Part shown: piece after piece, positions 1 through 6,460 of the stretch
Position numbering within the stretch: the stretch's first letter is position 1
Layout of the letters: the number at the start of each line of letters is the position of its first letter
DNA from: JANRIC01 sp033765345
Lineage (GTDB): Bacteria; Bacteroidota; Bacteroidia; Cytophagales; Microscillaceae
Direction: 5' to 3'
NCBI GenBank assembly: GCA_033765345.1
Contig: JANRIC010000248.1
Location: 1-15,208, forward strand
DNA length: 15,208 nucleotides
Notes under the pieces: generated by a model
Databases searched by the model: none
Told to the model about the DNA's origin: nothing
Seen by the model: only the letters and a program-made list of their open reading frames with translations
Made by a program: the position numbers and the translations under genes

Positions 1-147
1 TGTAATGGGATAGTAAACTTTCAAGGTAGTTTATAAGTGTCATATTAGCTTATTTTTGACCTTAAATAACAAAATTTATCTCAGTTTTTCAATATTTTTG
101 CCTCTTATCTTTATTCTTAATAGTTTTCCGAAGTTATCAGAGAAATT

Positions 148-618
148 TCAATGAAAAACTTTTTCTAATGAAAGTCGGATATTCAAACGGTCATCTTTTA
201 ACTCTTCCTGGTGTTTAAATATTTGATAATACTCACGGTTTTCAAAAACATAAATATTCTTAAGGAGAGGGAAAACCAACCAACAGGAAAGAACTCCTTG
301 TTGAAAATATCTTTCAGCCTTATAAATTAGTTCCTGCATATTTTGAGTGGGAGACAAAATTTCAATTACCCCCAAAGGAACTTCACTCATTTGAATCTCA
401 TCTTCCCTAAAATTTTCTTCTTTTCTGTTATAAATGGCAATATCCGGTACAGAATCCCAACCCTCAAGTGAAATACTTAGCTCAGAATAAACCCGGTAAA
501 TATCGTTATAGTGTACAAAGAATAATCCAATTAGATTACTTTGAATAATTGAGTGTAATTTACTAGGCATTGGTTTATTCCGTTCAAGCTCGTATTGGAT
601 AGTTTCAGAAATTTTCAT
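148..618 (-). CDS. Uma2 family (DUF820) putative endonuclease
   Basis: A 156-residue protein of the Uma2/DUF820 type, a PD-(D/E)XK-fold nuclease family of mostly unknown biological role. Visible family marks are PD at residues 58-59, the acidic strand VIEILSP with Glu86, Lys100 in YKAERYF, and a following YFQQGVLSCWLVFP segment that resembles the usual Y..GV..YWLV. These supply the Asp, Glu and Lys expected of the active site. The length is slightly short for the family (usually about 180-200). The start is the ATG next to a divergent AT-rich spacer in front of glyS. The gene is monocistronic and ends in TGA. No signal peptide or membrane segment is seen. The family call is fairly sure; nuclease activity is inferred from the family. 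Confidence 0.8.
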   Translation of the reverse strand: MKISETIQYELERNKPMPSKLHSIIQSNLIGLFFVHYNDIYRVYSELSISLEGWDSVPDIAIYNRKEENFREDEIQMSEVPLGVIEILSPTQNMQELIYKAERYFQQGVLSCWLVFPLLKNIYVFENREYYQIFKHQEELKDDRLNIRLSLEKVFH

Positions 619-681
619 GAATTTTTATTTAGTACAAATATACTTTTTAATCCTAAGAAAGAGAATTCCCTCAAAAAGATT

Positions 682-712
682 TTTGTCCTTTTCAAGCCCC
701 TGTTTATCTTTG
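682..712 (+). promoter_or_regulatory. Bacteroidota-type promoter of glyS
   Basis: TTTG at 682-685, a 19-bp spacer and TATCTTTG at 705-712 match the Bacteroidota primary sigma consensus (TTTG / TAnnTTTG). Initiation about 7 nt downstream would place the first base at or within a few bases of the glyS ATG at 720, so the transcript may be nearly leaderless. Confidence 0.7.
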
Positions 713-719
713 CCGCATC

Positions 720-2225
720 ATGGCAAAGAACAAAAACAAACCCGAAGAAAACGTACTGTTTCAGAAAATAGTCTCTCACGCCAAAGCGTATGGTTTTGTA
801 TTCCCATCCAGTGAGATTTATGACGGCTTGCAGGCTGTCTATGACTACGGACAAAACGGCGTACAGCTCAAAAACAACCTCAAGCAAGCCTGGTGGAAAG
901 CCATGACTCAGCTTCACGAAAATGTGGTTGGGATTGATGCTGCTATTTTTATGCATCCTACCGTTTGGAAAGCTTCTGGGCACGTAGATAGCTTCAGCGA
1001 CCCTATGCTAGATAACAAAGATTCCAAAAAACGCTACCGTGCCGATGTGCTGCTCGAGGAAAAAGCCGCTTTGTATGAAAAAGAAGGCAAAACAGAGGAA
1101 GCACAAGCCCTACTTGGTAAAATGGGTACACTGATGACTCAGGGAGATATGGCAGGCTTGTATGAACTGATTATGGCTGAAAATATCGTGTGTCCTGAAT
1201 CCGGTACCAACAACTGGACCGAAGTACGGCAATTCAACCTGATGTTTTCTACTGAAATGGGTTCTGTGGCCGATGATTCAAGTAAAGTATATCTGCGCCC
1301 TGAAACAGCACAGGGTATTTTTGTCAATTTCTTGAATGTAGTACAAACCGGACGTATGCAAGTGCCTTTTGGAATTGCTCAAATCGGTAAGGCATTTCGC
1401 AATGAAATCGTAGCCCGACAGTTTATCTTCCGTATGCGCGAGTTTGAGCAGATGGAAATGCAATACTTTGTGCGCCCAGGCGAAGAAATGGAAGCCTACC
1501 ACGCATGGAAAGCCAAAAGAATGAAGTTTTTACACGCTTTGGGCATCCCTGCCGAAAAACTCCGCTGGCACGAACACGAAAAACTGGCGCATTATGCCAA
1601 TGCAGCCGTAGATATAGAATATGAGTTTCCGTTTGGCTGGAAGGAATTGGAGGGAATTCACTCTCGCACCGATTTTGACCTCAGAGAACACGAAAAATTC
1701 TCCAAAACCAAAATGCAGTACTTCGACGAAAGTATTGAAGACAAGGACAAGAAAAAATACATTCCTTATGTAGTAGAAACCTCCATCGGAGCCGATCGCC
1801 TTTTCTTGACTGTATTGTGCAATGCCTACACCGAAGATACTGGCGTAGATGCCAAAGGAGAAGAAAAAACACGCATCTACCTCAAATTCCATCCGGCTAT
1901 TGCGCCGATCAAAGTTGCAGTCTTCCCGCTGGTCAAAAAACAAGGATTGCCCGAAAAAGCCAGAGAAGTATTCGAGATGCTGCGTTATGACTTTGAAACC
2001 GTCTACGAAGACCGAGGGGCTATCGGCAAAAACTACACCCGTATGGATTTGATCGGTACGCCATTCTGCGTGACTATCGATCACCAAACCCTGGAAGATA
2101 ATGCCGTGACACTTCGCTACCGTGATACCACCGACCAAGAGCGCATCGCCATTGCTGATCTGCCTGCAAAAATCGCCTCGGCTGTATCGCTGAAAAATTT
2201 CTTTGATCTACTCAAAGAAATTTAA
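720..2225 (+). CDS. glyS: glycine--tRNA ligase (alpha2 class II type)
   Basis: Glycyl-tRNA synthetase (EC 6.1.1.14) charges tRNA-Gly with glycine using ATP in the cytoplasm. The 501-residue chain is the single-chain homodimeric form (also called glyQS), not the alpha2beta2 form. It opens with the family N-terminus (YGFVFPSSEIYDGL, then YDYGQNG). It has the class II motif 2 region FRNEI with Arg227, motif 3 GADR with Arg360, and a C-terminal anticodon-binding domain (about 400-501, from the PIKVAVFPLV segment). The ATG at 720 is chosen because the conserved N-terminal block follows within about 20 residues and the promoter leaves no room for another start. The length is normal and the gene is intact. 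It is a housekeeping gene and marks host backbone. Confidence 0.97.
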   Translation: MAKNKNKPEENVLFQKIVSHAKAYGFVFPSSEIYDGLQAVYDYGQNGVQLKNNLKQAWWKAMTQLHENVVGIDAAIFMHPTVWKASGHVDSFSDPMLDNKDSKKRYRADVLLEEKAALYEKEGKTEEAQALLGKMGTLMTQGDMAGLYELIMAENIVCPESGTNNWTEVRQFNLMFSTEMGSVADDSSKVYLRPETAQGIFVNFLNVVQTGRMQVPFGIAQIGKAFRNEIVARQFIFRMREFEQMEMQYFVRPGEEMEAYHAWKAKRMKFLHALGIPAEKLRWHEHEKLAHYANAAVDIEYEFPFGWKELEGIHSRTDFDLREHEKFSKTKMQYFDESIEDKDKKKYIPYVVETSIGADRLFLTVLCNAYTEDTGVDAKGEEKTRIYLKFHPAIAPIKVAVFPLVKKQGLPEKAREVFEMLRYDFETVYEDRGAIGKNYTRMDLIGTPFCVTIDHQTLEDNAVTLRYRDTTDQERIAIADLPAKIASAVSLKNFFDLLKEI

Positions 2226-2243
2226 AAAATATTTAGGGTTTTG

Positions 2244-2275
2244 TTTGGTAGTTTCAAGCTTATCCTGCATCTTTG
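2244..2275 (+). promoter_or_regulatory. probable promoter of tRNA-Val
   Basis: TTTG at 2244-2247, a 20-bp spacer and CATCTTTG at 2268-2275 match the Bacteroidota consensus except for C in place of the first T of the -7 box. The expected start near 2282 leaves a leader of about 25 nt before the tRNA. Confidence 0.5.
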
Positions 2276-2307
2276 CATTCCCTTTTAAGAGGAAGAAAAA
2301 TAAAAAA

Positions 2308-2382
2308 GGACTCTTAGCTCAGCTGGTTCAGAGCACCTGCCTTACAAGCAGGGGGTCGTAGGTTCGAATCCTACAGGGTCCA
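2308..2382 (+). tRNA. tRNA-Val (anticodon TAC)
   Basis: A 75-nt cloverleaf. The acceptor arms GGACTCT and AGGGTCC pair with one G-T wobble. The D arm contains AGCTCAGCTGGTTCAGAGC. The anticodon stem CCTGC/GCAGG holds loop CTTACAA with anticodon TAC, which reads valine GTA codons. The T arm contains GGTTCGAATCC. The discriminator base is A2382 and CCA is not encoded. The gene is intact, and the mobile-element genes begin directly downstream, as expected if its 3' end was the integration target. Confidence 0.95.
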
Positions 2383-2392
2383 CTTGAATATC

Positions 2393-2429
2393 AAGCACTT
2401 ACAAAGTATATTTTGTAAGTGCTTTTTTT
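2393..2429 (+). terminator. rho-independent terminator after tRNA-Val
   Basis: A perfect 13-bp stem (AAGCACTTACAAA with its complement TTTGTAAGTGCTT) and 6-nt loop is followed by a T tract ending at 2429. It starts 10 nt beyond the tRNA and probably ends its transcript. The arm CACTTAC resembles the iteron-like repeats at 3753-3986, perhaps by chance. Confidence 0.85.
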
Positions 2430-2451
2430 GATACATACCAGATACATACAA
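2430..2451. repeat. tandem 11-bp direct repeat next to tRNA
   Basis: Two adjacent copies, GATACATACCA and GATACATACAA, differ at one base. They lie just outside the tRNA terminator, at the presumed left end of the integrated element. They could be arm-type sites for a recombinase or its directionality factor. That role is inferred from position only; no second cluster was found at the right side. Confidence 0.35.
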
Positions 2452-2469
2452 AATCAGAGAAATTTTGCT

Positions 2470-2766
2470 CTAATTTTTTTTTCTTTTTCTCGCAAAAATA
2501 AAAGCATTTGCTTTGGCTTTGATCTCCTCAACGGTATTCACCCGATGCGAAAGTATAAACTCTTCAACCTCTTCCCTATCAAAATAAATGGTTTTGCCGC
2601 CAGGCTTGTAGTGGGGTATTCGGTTGGTGGAGGTCAATTTGTAGATATGGGATTTGCTCCAACCAGTAAGAATTGCCAGGTCATCTATGTTTAAAATGCG
2701 TTTCTGATGGATGATAAGCTGCTCAATATTTTTAAGCTTTTCAAGTACTAACTCGATTTCTAGCAT
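2470..2766 (-). CDS. excisionase-like HTH DNA-binding protein
   Basis: A 98-residue protein of the HTH_17/MerR-like excisionase class. After an N-terminal helix comes the winged-helix core at residues about 24-75: ILNIDDLAILTGWSKSHIYKL, then NRIPHYKPGGKTIYFDREEVEEFI. The tail is basic (FARKRKKN). Such proteins act as recombination directionality factors or small regulators in Bacteroidota mobile elements, usually encoded near an integrase. Here it is the gene nearest the tRNA, but no integrase is present in the window. It lies 25 nt downstream of the primase gene on the same strand, probably in one transcript. The family is sure; whether it is an excisionase or a repressor is open. Confidence 0.8.
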   Translation of the reverse strand: MLEIELVLEKLKNIEQLIIHQKRILNIDDLAILTGWSKSHIYKLTSTNRIPHYKPGGKTIYFDREEVEEFILSHRVNTVEEIKAKANAFIFARKRKKN

Positions 2767-2791
2767 ACTTTTTAAAGTTTAATTGGATATT

Positions 2792-3571
2792 TTATTTATT
2801 CAAAATTCTTCTTGCGTTGCGGATAGTTTTCCCGATATAGTCCCAGGAGGGATTGATTTCGGTAGCCTTTTCACTTTTGAGCATCAGTTGCTCACGGATG
2901 TATTCGTCTGATTTTCCCTGCCGGATGAGCATACAAACCAGGTTAAAGTCTTCCCGGCTACGGTCTCGGTCTTTTGATCTCTTGGGCTTTTGAATGGGAA
3001 TCGGTCCAGCTTTTTGAGCAACAATTCCCTTCTCAGGGGAAATGGAGCTCAAACGCCGAGCATATTTATGGAGCTTCACGTAAGGGTACAATCCCTTTTC
3101 ATCCTGATACTGGGGCTTACGATTGGTAAATCCGGGAAGCCTTCCCACATGGTCGGGTTCGGCACTACCGGGGTCAGCTCCCAGATGTCGGGCTAATGCC
3201 TGGCAGATTGCTTTGGCACTTTCTCTGTCTTCGGGTACTTCTGCGAGCCGAAGCCAGGCCTGATAGTTCTCTGGACTGGTCTCTATCAGTAGGCAGGGCT
3301 TAAAAACTTTAAGGAGTTTTAGATTTTCTCTGCTGAGGTCATCCACCAGAATGTACTCCCAGCCAAGCGGACGGGCATAAATGTGGTAACCTTCTACATT
3401 CTTGGCCTTGAAAAATTTGATACTTTTCAACATTTGTTCAGGACTGTACTTTCGCTTGATGGGCGGATCACTCTCTTTATCCACTGGTACCAGTCTTACA
3501 TCATACTCGGCAGCTTCTAGGGCAAAGAGGTAGTTTTGTATTAAAGTTTCGGTCTTTGTGTGATGGTTCAT
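2792..3571 (-). CDS. RepB-type (AEP superfamily) DNA primase protein
   Basis: A 259-residue protein resembling the RepB-like primase domain found in plasmid and phage-satellite replication proteins, which makes primers for the element's own replication. Visible marks are GYHIYARP (about 60-67), the strand WEYILVDDLS with an acidic pair likely to bind metal, LLIETSPENYQAWLRL, and the signature HLGADPGSAEPDHVGRLPGFTNRKP (about 128-152), which carries the conserved His and Arg/Lys residues of this family. The C-terminal third is basic (KRSKDRDRSR) and ends in a small helical region. The gene lies downstream of the iteron-like spacer and the VirE-type ATPase gene, together forming a split primase/helicase-like unit. 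The fold call is fairly sure; activity is inferred. Confidence 0.8.
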   Translation of the reverse strand: MNHHTKTETLIQNYLFALEAAEYDVRLVPVDKESDPPIKRKYSPEQMLKSIKFFKAKNVEGYHIYARPLGWEYILVDDLSRENLKLLKVFKPCLLIETSPENYQAWLRLAEVPEDRESAKAICQALARHLGADPGSAEPDHVGRLPGFTNRKPQYQDEKGLYPYVKLHKYARRLSSISPEKGIVAQKAGPIPIQKPKRSKDRDRSREDFNLVCMLIRQGKSDEYIREQLMLKSEKATEINPSWDYIGKTIRNARRILNK

Positions 3572-4011
3572 GAGCTTGTTGGTTTTAAATTAAATGGTTT
3601 AAAAAAAATGTGAAGCATCTTTCCCCGCTATGCGGATTTGTTGCTCAATACGAAGTAGATTGTATTTTTTTAATATTTGTTTCATTTGGTTTTTGTATTC
3701 TTAGTAGCTGTAGAGATTACAAAGTTTTTTTAAAATGCGATTTTCAGTTACTCACTTACTACAATGTTTTAACTTGCTTGTTATCAGAGGTTTATATGTA
3801 TTTTTTTTTCTTACTACAATTTTTTTTCACTTACTCAGCTACTACATAGGTCTTGTTTTAAGCTTATTTTACTCTTTTTTGTAGTAAGTGTAGTAAGTCA
3901 TAGTAAGTAATCTTATATTTACTTACTACATAATAACACATTGATTATCATTATTTTATAAGCTTTGTAGTAATGTAGTAAGTGAGCTTTTATTTTTTTT
4001 ATTAATGATTT
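3572..4011. other. AT-rich intergenic spacer, candidate replication origin
   Basis: A 440-bp gap between the VirE-type ATPase and primase genes, with long T and A tracts (for example 3801-3809 and 3821-3827). It contains the TGTAGTAAGT repeat cluster listed separately. It has no convincing ORF: the 79-codon frame at 3610-3849 reads through the repeats and poly-T and looks spurious. Position between two replication genes, AT richness and short repeats fit an origin. It must also contain the promoter for the primase operon on the minus strand. Confidence 0.5.
3753..3986. repeat. iteron-like cluster of TGTAGTAAGT / ACTTACTACA
   Basis: Forward copies of TGTAGTAAGT lie at 3880-3889, 3889-3898 and 3974-3983, with partial copies at 3901-3908 and 3966-3973. 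Reverse copies ACTTACTACA lie at 3754-3763 and 3921-3930, with partial ones at 3810-3818 and 3839-3846, and ACTTACT at 3829-3835. Neighbouring forward copies are spaced 8-10 bp, close to one helical turn. Copies 3889-3898 and 3921-3930 form an inverted pair. Short, phased, bidirectional repeats in an AT-rich region between replication genes are typical of iterons bound by an initiator. An operator array is the alternative. Confidence 0.65.
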
Positions 4012-5325
4012 CTAAAATGGGACTTCTTGTTTTTCAGGTATTGGGCTGTGATTGTCTTTTTCATAGTTGCTCAGGGAGTCTATTCTTTGGATATAATAAC
4101 CTTTGATAGGAAATGTACCTGCTTTTCTGAGCTGCCCCTTGGGGTATCCCAGGAATTTAAGTGCCTTGCCTACGTCTCTGGGTAGGATTTTGACTTTGTT
4201 TTCGGATGCCCGCACGAGTTCTGTGGTCACTTCGGTGGCTGTCATAAAGTCGGCAGGGTTCTCGGGATTACCGGGCTGATAGTATCTTTGGAGCAAATCC
4301 ATTTCCGGGGTCGTGATTTGATATTCTCGGTTTACGTTTTCGCTTTCTTCAATGTCCTGTCGGCTGAGATCATACTTGAAGCCGTCTTTAAAAAGCTGAT
4401 AGGCCTGGGCATAAACCTGGTTTATGTCACAATCCTGGGTGTAGTTAAAGTCGATGCCCTCTTCTTCAAAGCATAACCAGCGCACCGAACCTGCCTCATC
4501 GCTAAGGAATTCGTAGCGATCGGTGCTGCCCAGAAAGCTGGCTATTCGGTGCGTGGAGGTGGTTTTACTGTCATAAGGGCGGCGCACTTTGACGATGTCT
4601 TTGGAGAAAACCGATTTGAGAGCATTGATGTCAGAGCGTGAGAGGGTCGAGAGTTCGTCCAGGTTGATCCAGAAATTTTCGGTCAGGGCAATGAGGCTGT
4701 CTTTGTCTGTGCCGATGTTTTCGGCATAATAATCTCTCAGTGCTGGGGGACTCAGGAATCGACAGAAGGAGCTTTTGCCGTCGTTTTGCCTGCCGATCAG
4801 CACTAGGCAGTGTTTATTGTAGACCTGGGGCAGCATCACACAGGCAACTGCCCGGACGAGGTGTTTTTTGAAGTGGTATCGGAATCTGTCGGGGTCTCGG
4901 GCTTTGACATAACTAGCGAGCTTATCGATGTGGTCTTCATCCCTACCCTGCTGCCAGTGTTCCAGACGCTCAAAGTAAGCACGGATTGGATCGTACTGTG
5001 ACACAAACTTACTGCGGAGCAATGAGCGAAGGCTGTTTAAGCCGAAGAAGATTTTTTTCTTCTGTAGCTCCCTAAACAGTTCGTCTTCATTGAGCTGCTC
5101 AAAGGGTTCGTGGCTTTGTTTGCGCCTGTACTCGAAGCAATGTGCTACTGTATTGCTGCGGATTTCGTAGTGTGTGTCCAGGTATTGCTCTACGATCTCC
5201 ACGACGGGTTTTTTACGGAGTTGCTTTTCTAAGTTCTCAAGTTGATTTTTGCTCATTTCCAGGAGGAGTTCCTGAATCCTTTCCAGGATTTCCTGATGGG
5301 GAGTTTCTTCGGAGAGTTCTTGCAT
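4012..5325 (-). CDS. VirE/VapE-type P-loop ATPase, probable replication helicase
   Basis: A 437-residue member of the virulence-associated E (VirE/VapE) family, common in phage satellites, prophages and Bacteroidota elements and often paired with a primase. The N-terminal 150 residues are helical and charged. The ATPase core has Walker A GRQNDGKS at 178-185 (Lys184), a Walker B-like FWINLDE with Asp223-Glu224, then a sensor region with KVRRPYD and ASFLGSTDRYEFL, followed by GSVRWLCFE. The C-terminal about 100 residues form a small domain (about 345-415, PEMDLLQRYY to PKGQLRKAGTFPIKGYY) that could be winged-helix. The start ATG at 5325 gives the usual family length. It is transcribed towards the candidate origin and primase gene. 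ATPase class is sure; helicase role is inferred. Confidence 0.85.
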   Translation of the reverse strand: MQELSEETPHQEILERIQELLLEMSKNQLENLEKQLRKKPVVEIVEQYLDTHYEIRSNTVAHCFEYRRKQSHEPFEQLNEDELFRELQKKKIFFGLNSLRSLLRSKFVSQYDPIRAYFERLEHWQQGRDEDHIDKLASYVKARDPDRFRYHFKKHLVRAVACVMLPQVYNKHCLVLIGRQNDGKSSFCRFLSPPALRDYYAENIGTDKDSLIALTENFWINLDELSTLSRSDINALKSVFSKDIVKVRRPYDSKTTSTHRIASFLGSTDRYEFLSDEAGSVRWLCFEEEGIDFNYTQDCDINQVYAQAYQLFKDGFKYDLSRQDIEESENVNREYQITTPEMDLLQRYYQPGNPENPADFMTATEVTTELVRASENKVKILPRDVGKALKFLGYPKGQLRKAGTFPIKGYYIQRIDSLSNYEKDNHSPIPEKQEVPF

Positions 5326-5420
5326 ATCGGCTGTGTTTAGAGCTTTGATAATCAGCCTTTAATCAGGGAAAGAACTGTAAAAAATTGCCTTAAAAACTAG
5401 CTTTTTAAGTAGTTTTTTTG

Positions 5421-5530
5421 TACTTTTACGTCAAGCAATTACAGCTCTTTTATCTATTTTCACCGGATAAGGGCTGTTGTATTTAAGGTTTAAGCCCTTC
5501 AATTGATCAGGAATTGAGGGCTTTTTTTTT
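5421..5530 (+). ncRNA. candidate small structured RNA with terminator
   Basis: Between two minus-strand genes, the plus strand carries a promoter-like TACTTTTA (5421-5428) and a hairpin ACAGCTCTTTTATC / GATAAGGGCTGT (5441-5477; one G-U pair and a 2-nt bulge). A rho-independent terminator follows (5492-5530). The terminator has no plus-strand gene to serve, so a short RNA of about 95 nt starting near 5434 is the simplest reading. It lies divergently upstream of the VirE-type ATPase gene. A copy-number regulator is one possibility. No RNA family is recognised, and the -33 element is poor. Confidence 0.4.
5492..5530 (+). terminator. orphan rho-independent terminator
   Basis: Stem AAGCCCTTCAATT / AATTGAGGGCTT (one bulged T, 7-nt loop) is followed directly by about ten Ts on the plus strand. 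The minus strand has no U tract after the stem, so it is not the terminator of the 5566-5913 gene. Confidence 0.7.
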
Positions 5531-5565
5531 AGGGTTTAATTCATGAATATTGTTGATAAACATCA

Positions 5566-5913
5566 TCATTGTGTAATTCTTATTTTTTCCTGCATCTCTC
5601 CATCAAGATGCTCCTTGAGAAAGTCCTGATAAAGGTTGGCTTCCCCCCTTCTGAGCTTGACTTTAAACCAAAGCGATACATATTCTTGGGCAGACATCCG
5701 CATGGGATTCTGCGAGAGTACGGTCTGCTCCAGGGCTAACACGATGCGCTTGGACAGTTCGCTTCTCACTCGCCTTGTACCCAGGAGAATCTTTTTGGTA
5801 TATTCATAAGATGCACCTGCTCGGATGGCAACCTGCTTGATTTCGCCTGGTGCAAGGCGTTTTTTTACTTCCTGAATGTGCTCTTTGAGCTTAAATTTTG
5901 TAACTTGGGGCAT
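5566..5913 (-). CDS. small basic HTH-like protein, unknown function
   Basis: A 115-residue basic protein that I do not recognise as a named family. Residues about 18-55 (LAPGEIKQVAIRAGASYEYTKKILLGTRRVRSELSKRIV) read like a helix-turn-helix that recognises DNA after the KQVAIRAG turn, followed by a longer helical, charged region. There is no signal peptide or membrane segment. It is divergent from the XRE gene at 6001 across an 87-bp AT-rich spacer with a palindrome, and upstream of the VirE-type ATPase gene on the same strand, though separated from it by 240 bp. It is likely a regulator or accessory replication protein of the element. Confidence 0.65.
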   Translation of the reverse strand: MPQVTKFKLKEHIQEVKKRLAPGEIKQVAIRAGASYEYTKKILLGTRRVRSELSKRIVLALEQTVLSQNPMRMSAQEYVSLWFKVKLRRGEANLYQDFLKEHLDGEMQEKIRITQ

Positions 5914-5960
5914 GATTTTAAAAGTTTAAGTATTCAATTTTACATACATAATTTAATAAT

Positions 5961-5977
5961 TGCAAGTATTACTTGCA
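5961..5977. promoter_or_regulatory. palindromic operator between divergent regulators
   Basis: TGCAAGT-ATT-ACTTGCA is a perfect 7-bp inverted repeat with a 3-bp spacer, centred 32 bp before the XRE start codon and in the divergent promoter region with the 5566-5913 gene. The size and position suit a dimeric XRE repressor, probably the product of 6001-6420 acting on both genes. Ownership is inferred. Confidence 0.55.
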
Positions 5978-6000
5978 TAAATTGTGTAAAAAATACAAAA

Positions 6001-6420
6001 ATGTCTAATTATTTTGCATCAAATCTAAAATATTTGCGCCAAAGACAGAATCTTTCGCAAGACGAAATGGCGGCAGTCATCGGTAAAACCCGCAGTATGA
6101 TAGGGTATTATGAGAATGGAAGCAGTATTCCTGACCTTACCATCCTGACGGCACTGGCAGATTATTTCCAATTGAAATTAGATGAGCTTACCTATTCTGA
6201 TTTGCGAAATACAAGTTATACGCTCCCCAAGCCCTCTATCGTGCAAGAGCCAACGGCGGAATACGGCAATTCTTCGGAATCTTATCTGAGGCAGATCATC
6301 CGGGCGAAGGATGAAACCATCCGGGCCAAGGAGGCTGAAATCAAAGTGCTTCAGGATTTGATCGCCGAGCTTCGGGAGAAAAATCGTAGCCTGGCTAAGG
6401 ACGCAGACAAAAAACGCTAA
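6001..6420 (+). CDS. XRE family transcriptional regulator with coiled coil
   Basis: A 139-residue protein. Residues about 7-62 form an HTH_3 (Cro/C1-type) domain: LKYLRQRQNLSQDEMAAVIG, then MIGYYENGSSIPDLTILTALADYFQL. The segment at about 95-135 (IRAKDETIRAKEAEIKVLQDL and onwards) is a heptad-like coiled coil, probably for dimerisation. A longer open frame extends upstream to 5878, but the ATG at 6001 is chosen because it begins the family N-terminus and the upstream part contains the palindromic promoter region. It is divergent from 5566-5913 and likely a repressor of the element's replication or transfer genes. The TAA stop lies inside the terminator stem. Confidence 0.88.
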   Translation: MSNYFASNLKYLRQRQNLSQDEMAAVIGKTRSMIGYYENGSSIPDLTILTALADYFQLKLDELTYSDLRNTSYTLPKPSIVQEPTAEYGNSSESYLRQIIRAKDETIRAKEAEIKVLQDLIAELREKNRSLAKDADKKR

Positions 6421-6448
6421 AGTGCTAGAAGGGCAGTTTAGCGTTTTT
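6410..6448. terminator. bidirectional terminator
   Basis: A perfect 12-bp inverted repeat AAAAACGCTAAA / TTTAGCGTTTTT with a 15-nt loop lies between convergent genes. Both strands end in a run of five Ts, so it can stop transcripts from 6001-6420 and from 6461-7300. The left arm contains the XRE stop codon. Confidence 0.85.
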
Positions 6449-6460
6449 GGGTGTTGTGTT

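Noticed and set aside
615..983. 122-codon minus-strand frame across the glyS start
   Set aside because: Overlaps the glyS promoter and conserved N-terminus; it is a shadow.
1530..2138. Long 202-codon frame antisense to glyS
   Set aside because: A shadow of a highly conserved synthetase gene in the opposite strand; no independent signal.
2430..2451. tRNA-derived att core repeat
   Set aside because: The tandem 11-mer does not match the tRNA 3' end and no second copy lies near the right edge, so it is listed only as a repeat.
3610..3849. 79-codon plus-strand frame in the replication spacer
   Set aside because: It reads through poly-T and the iteron-like repeats, giving a Phe/Leu/Cys-rich product with no domain. 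Likely chance.
3753..3986. CRISPR array
   Set aside because: Repeats are only about 10 bp, occur in both orientations and have irregular 8-60 bp spacing. No cas genes are present.
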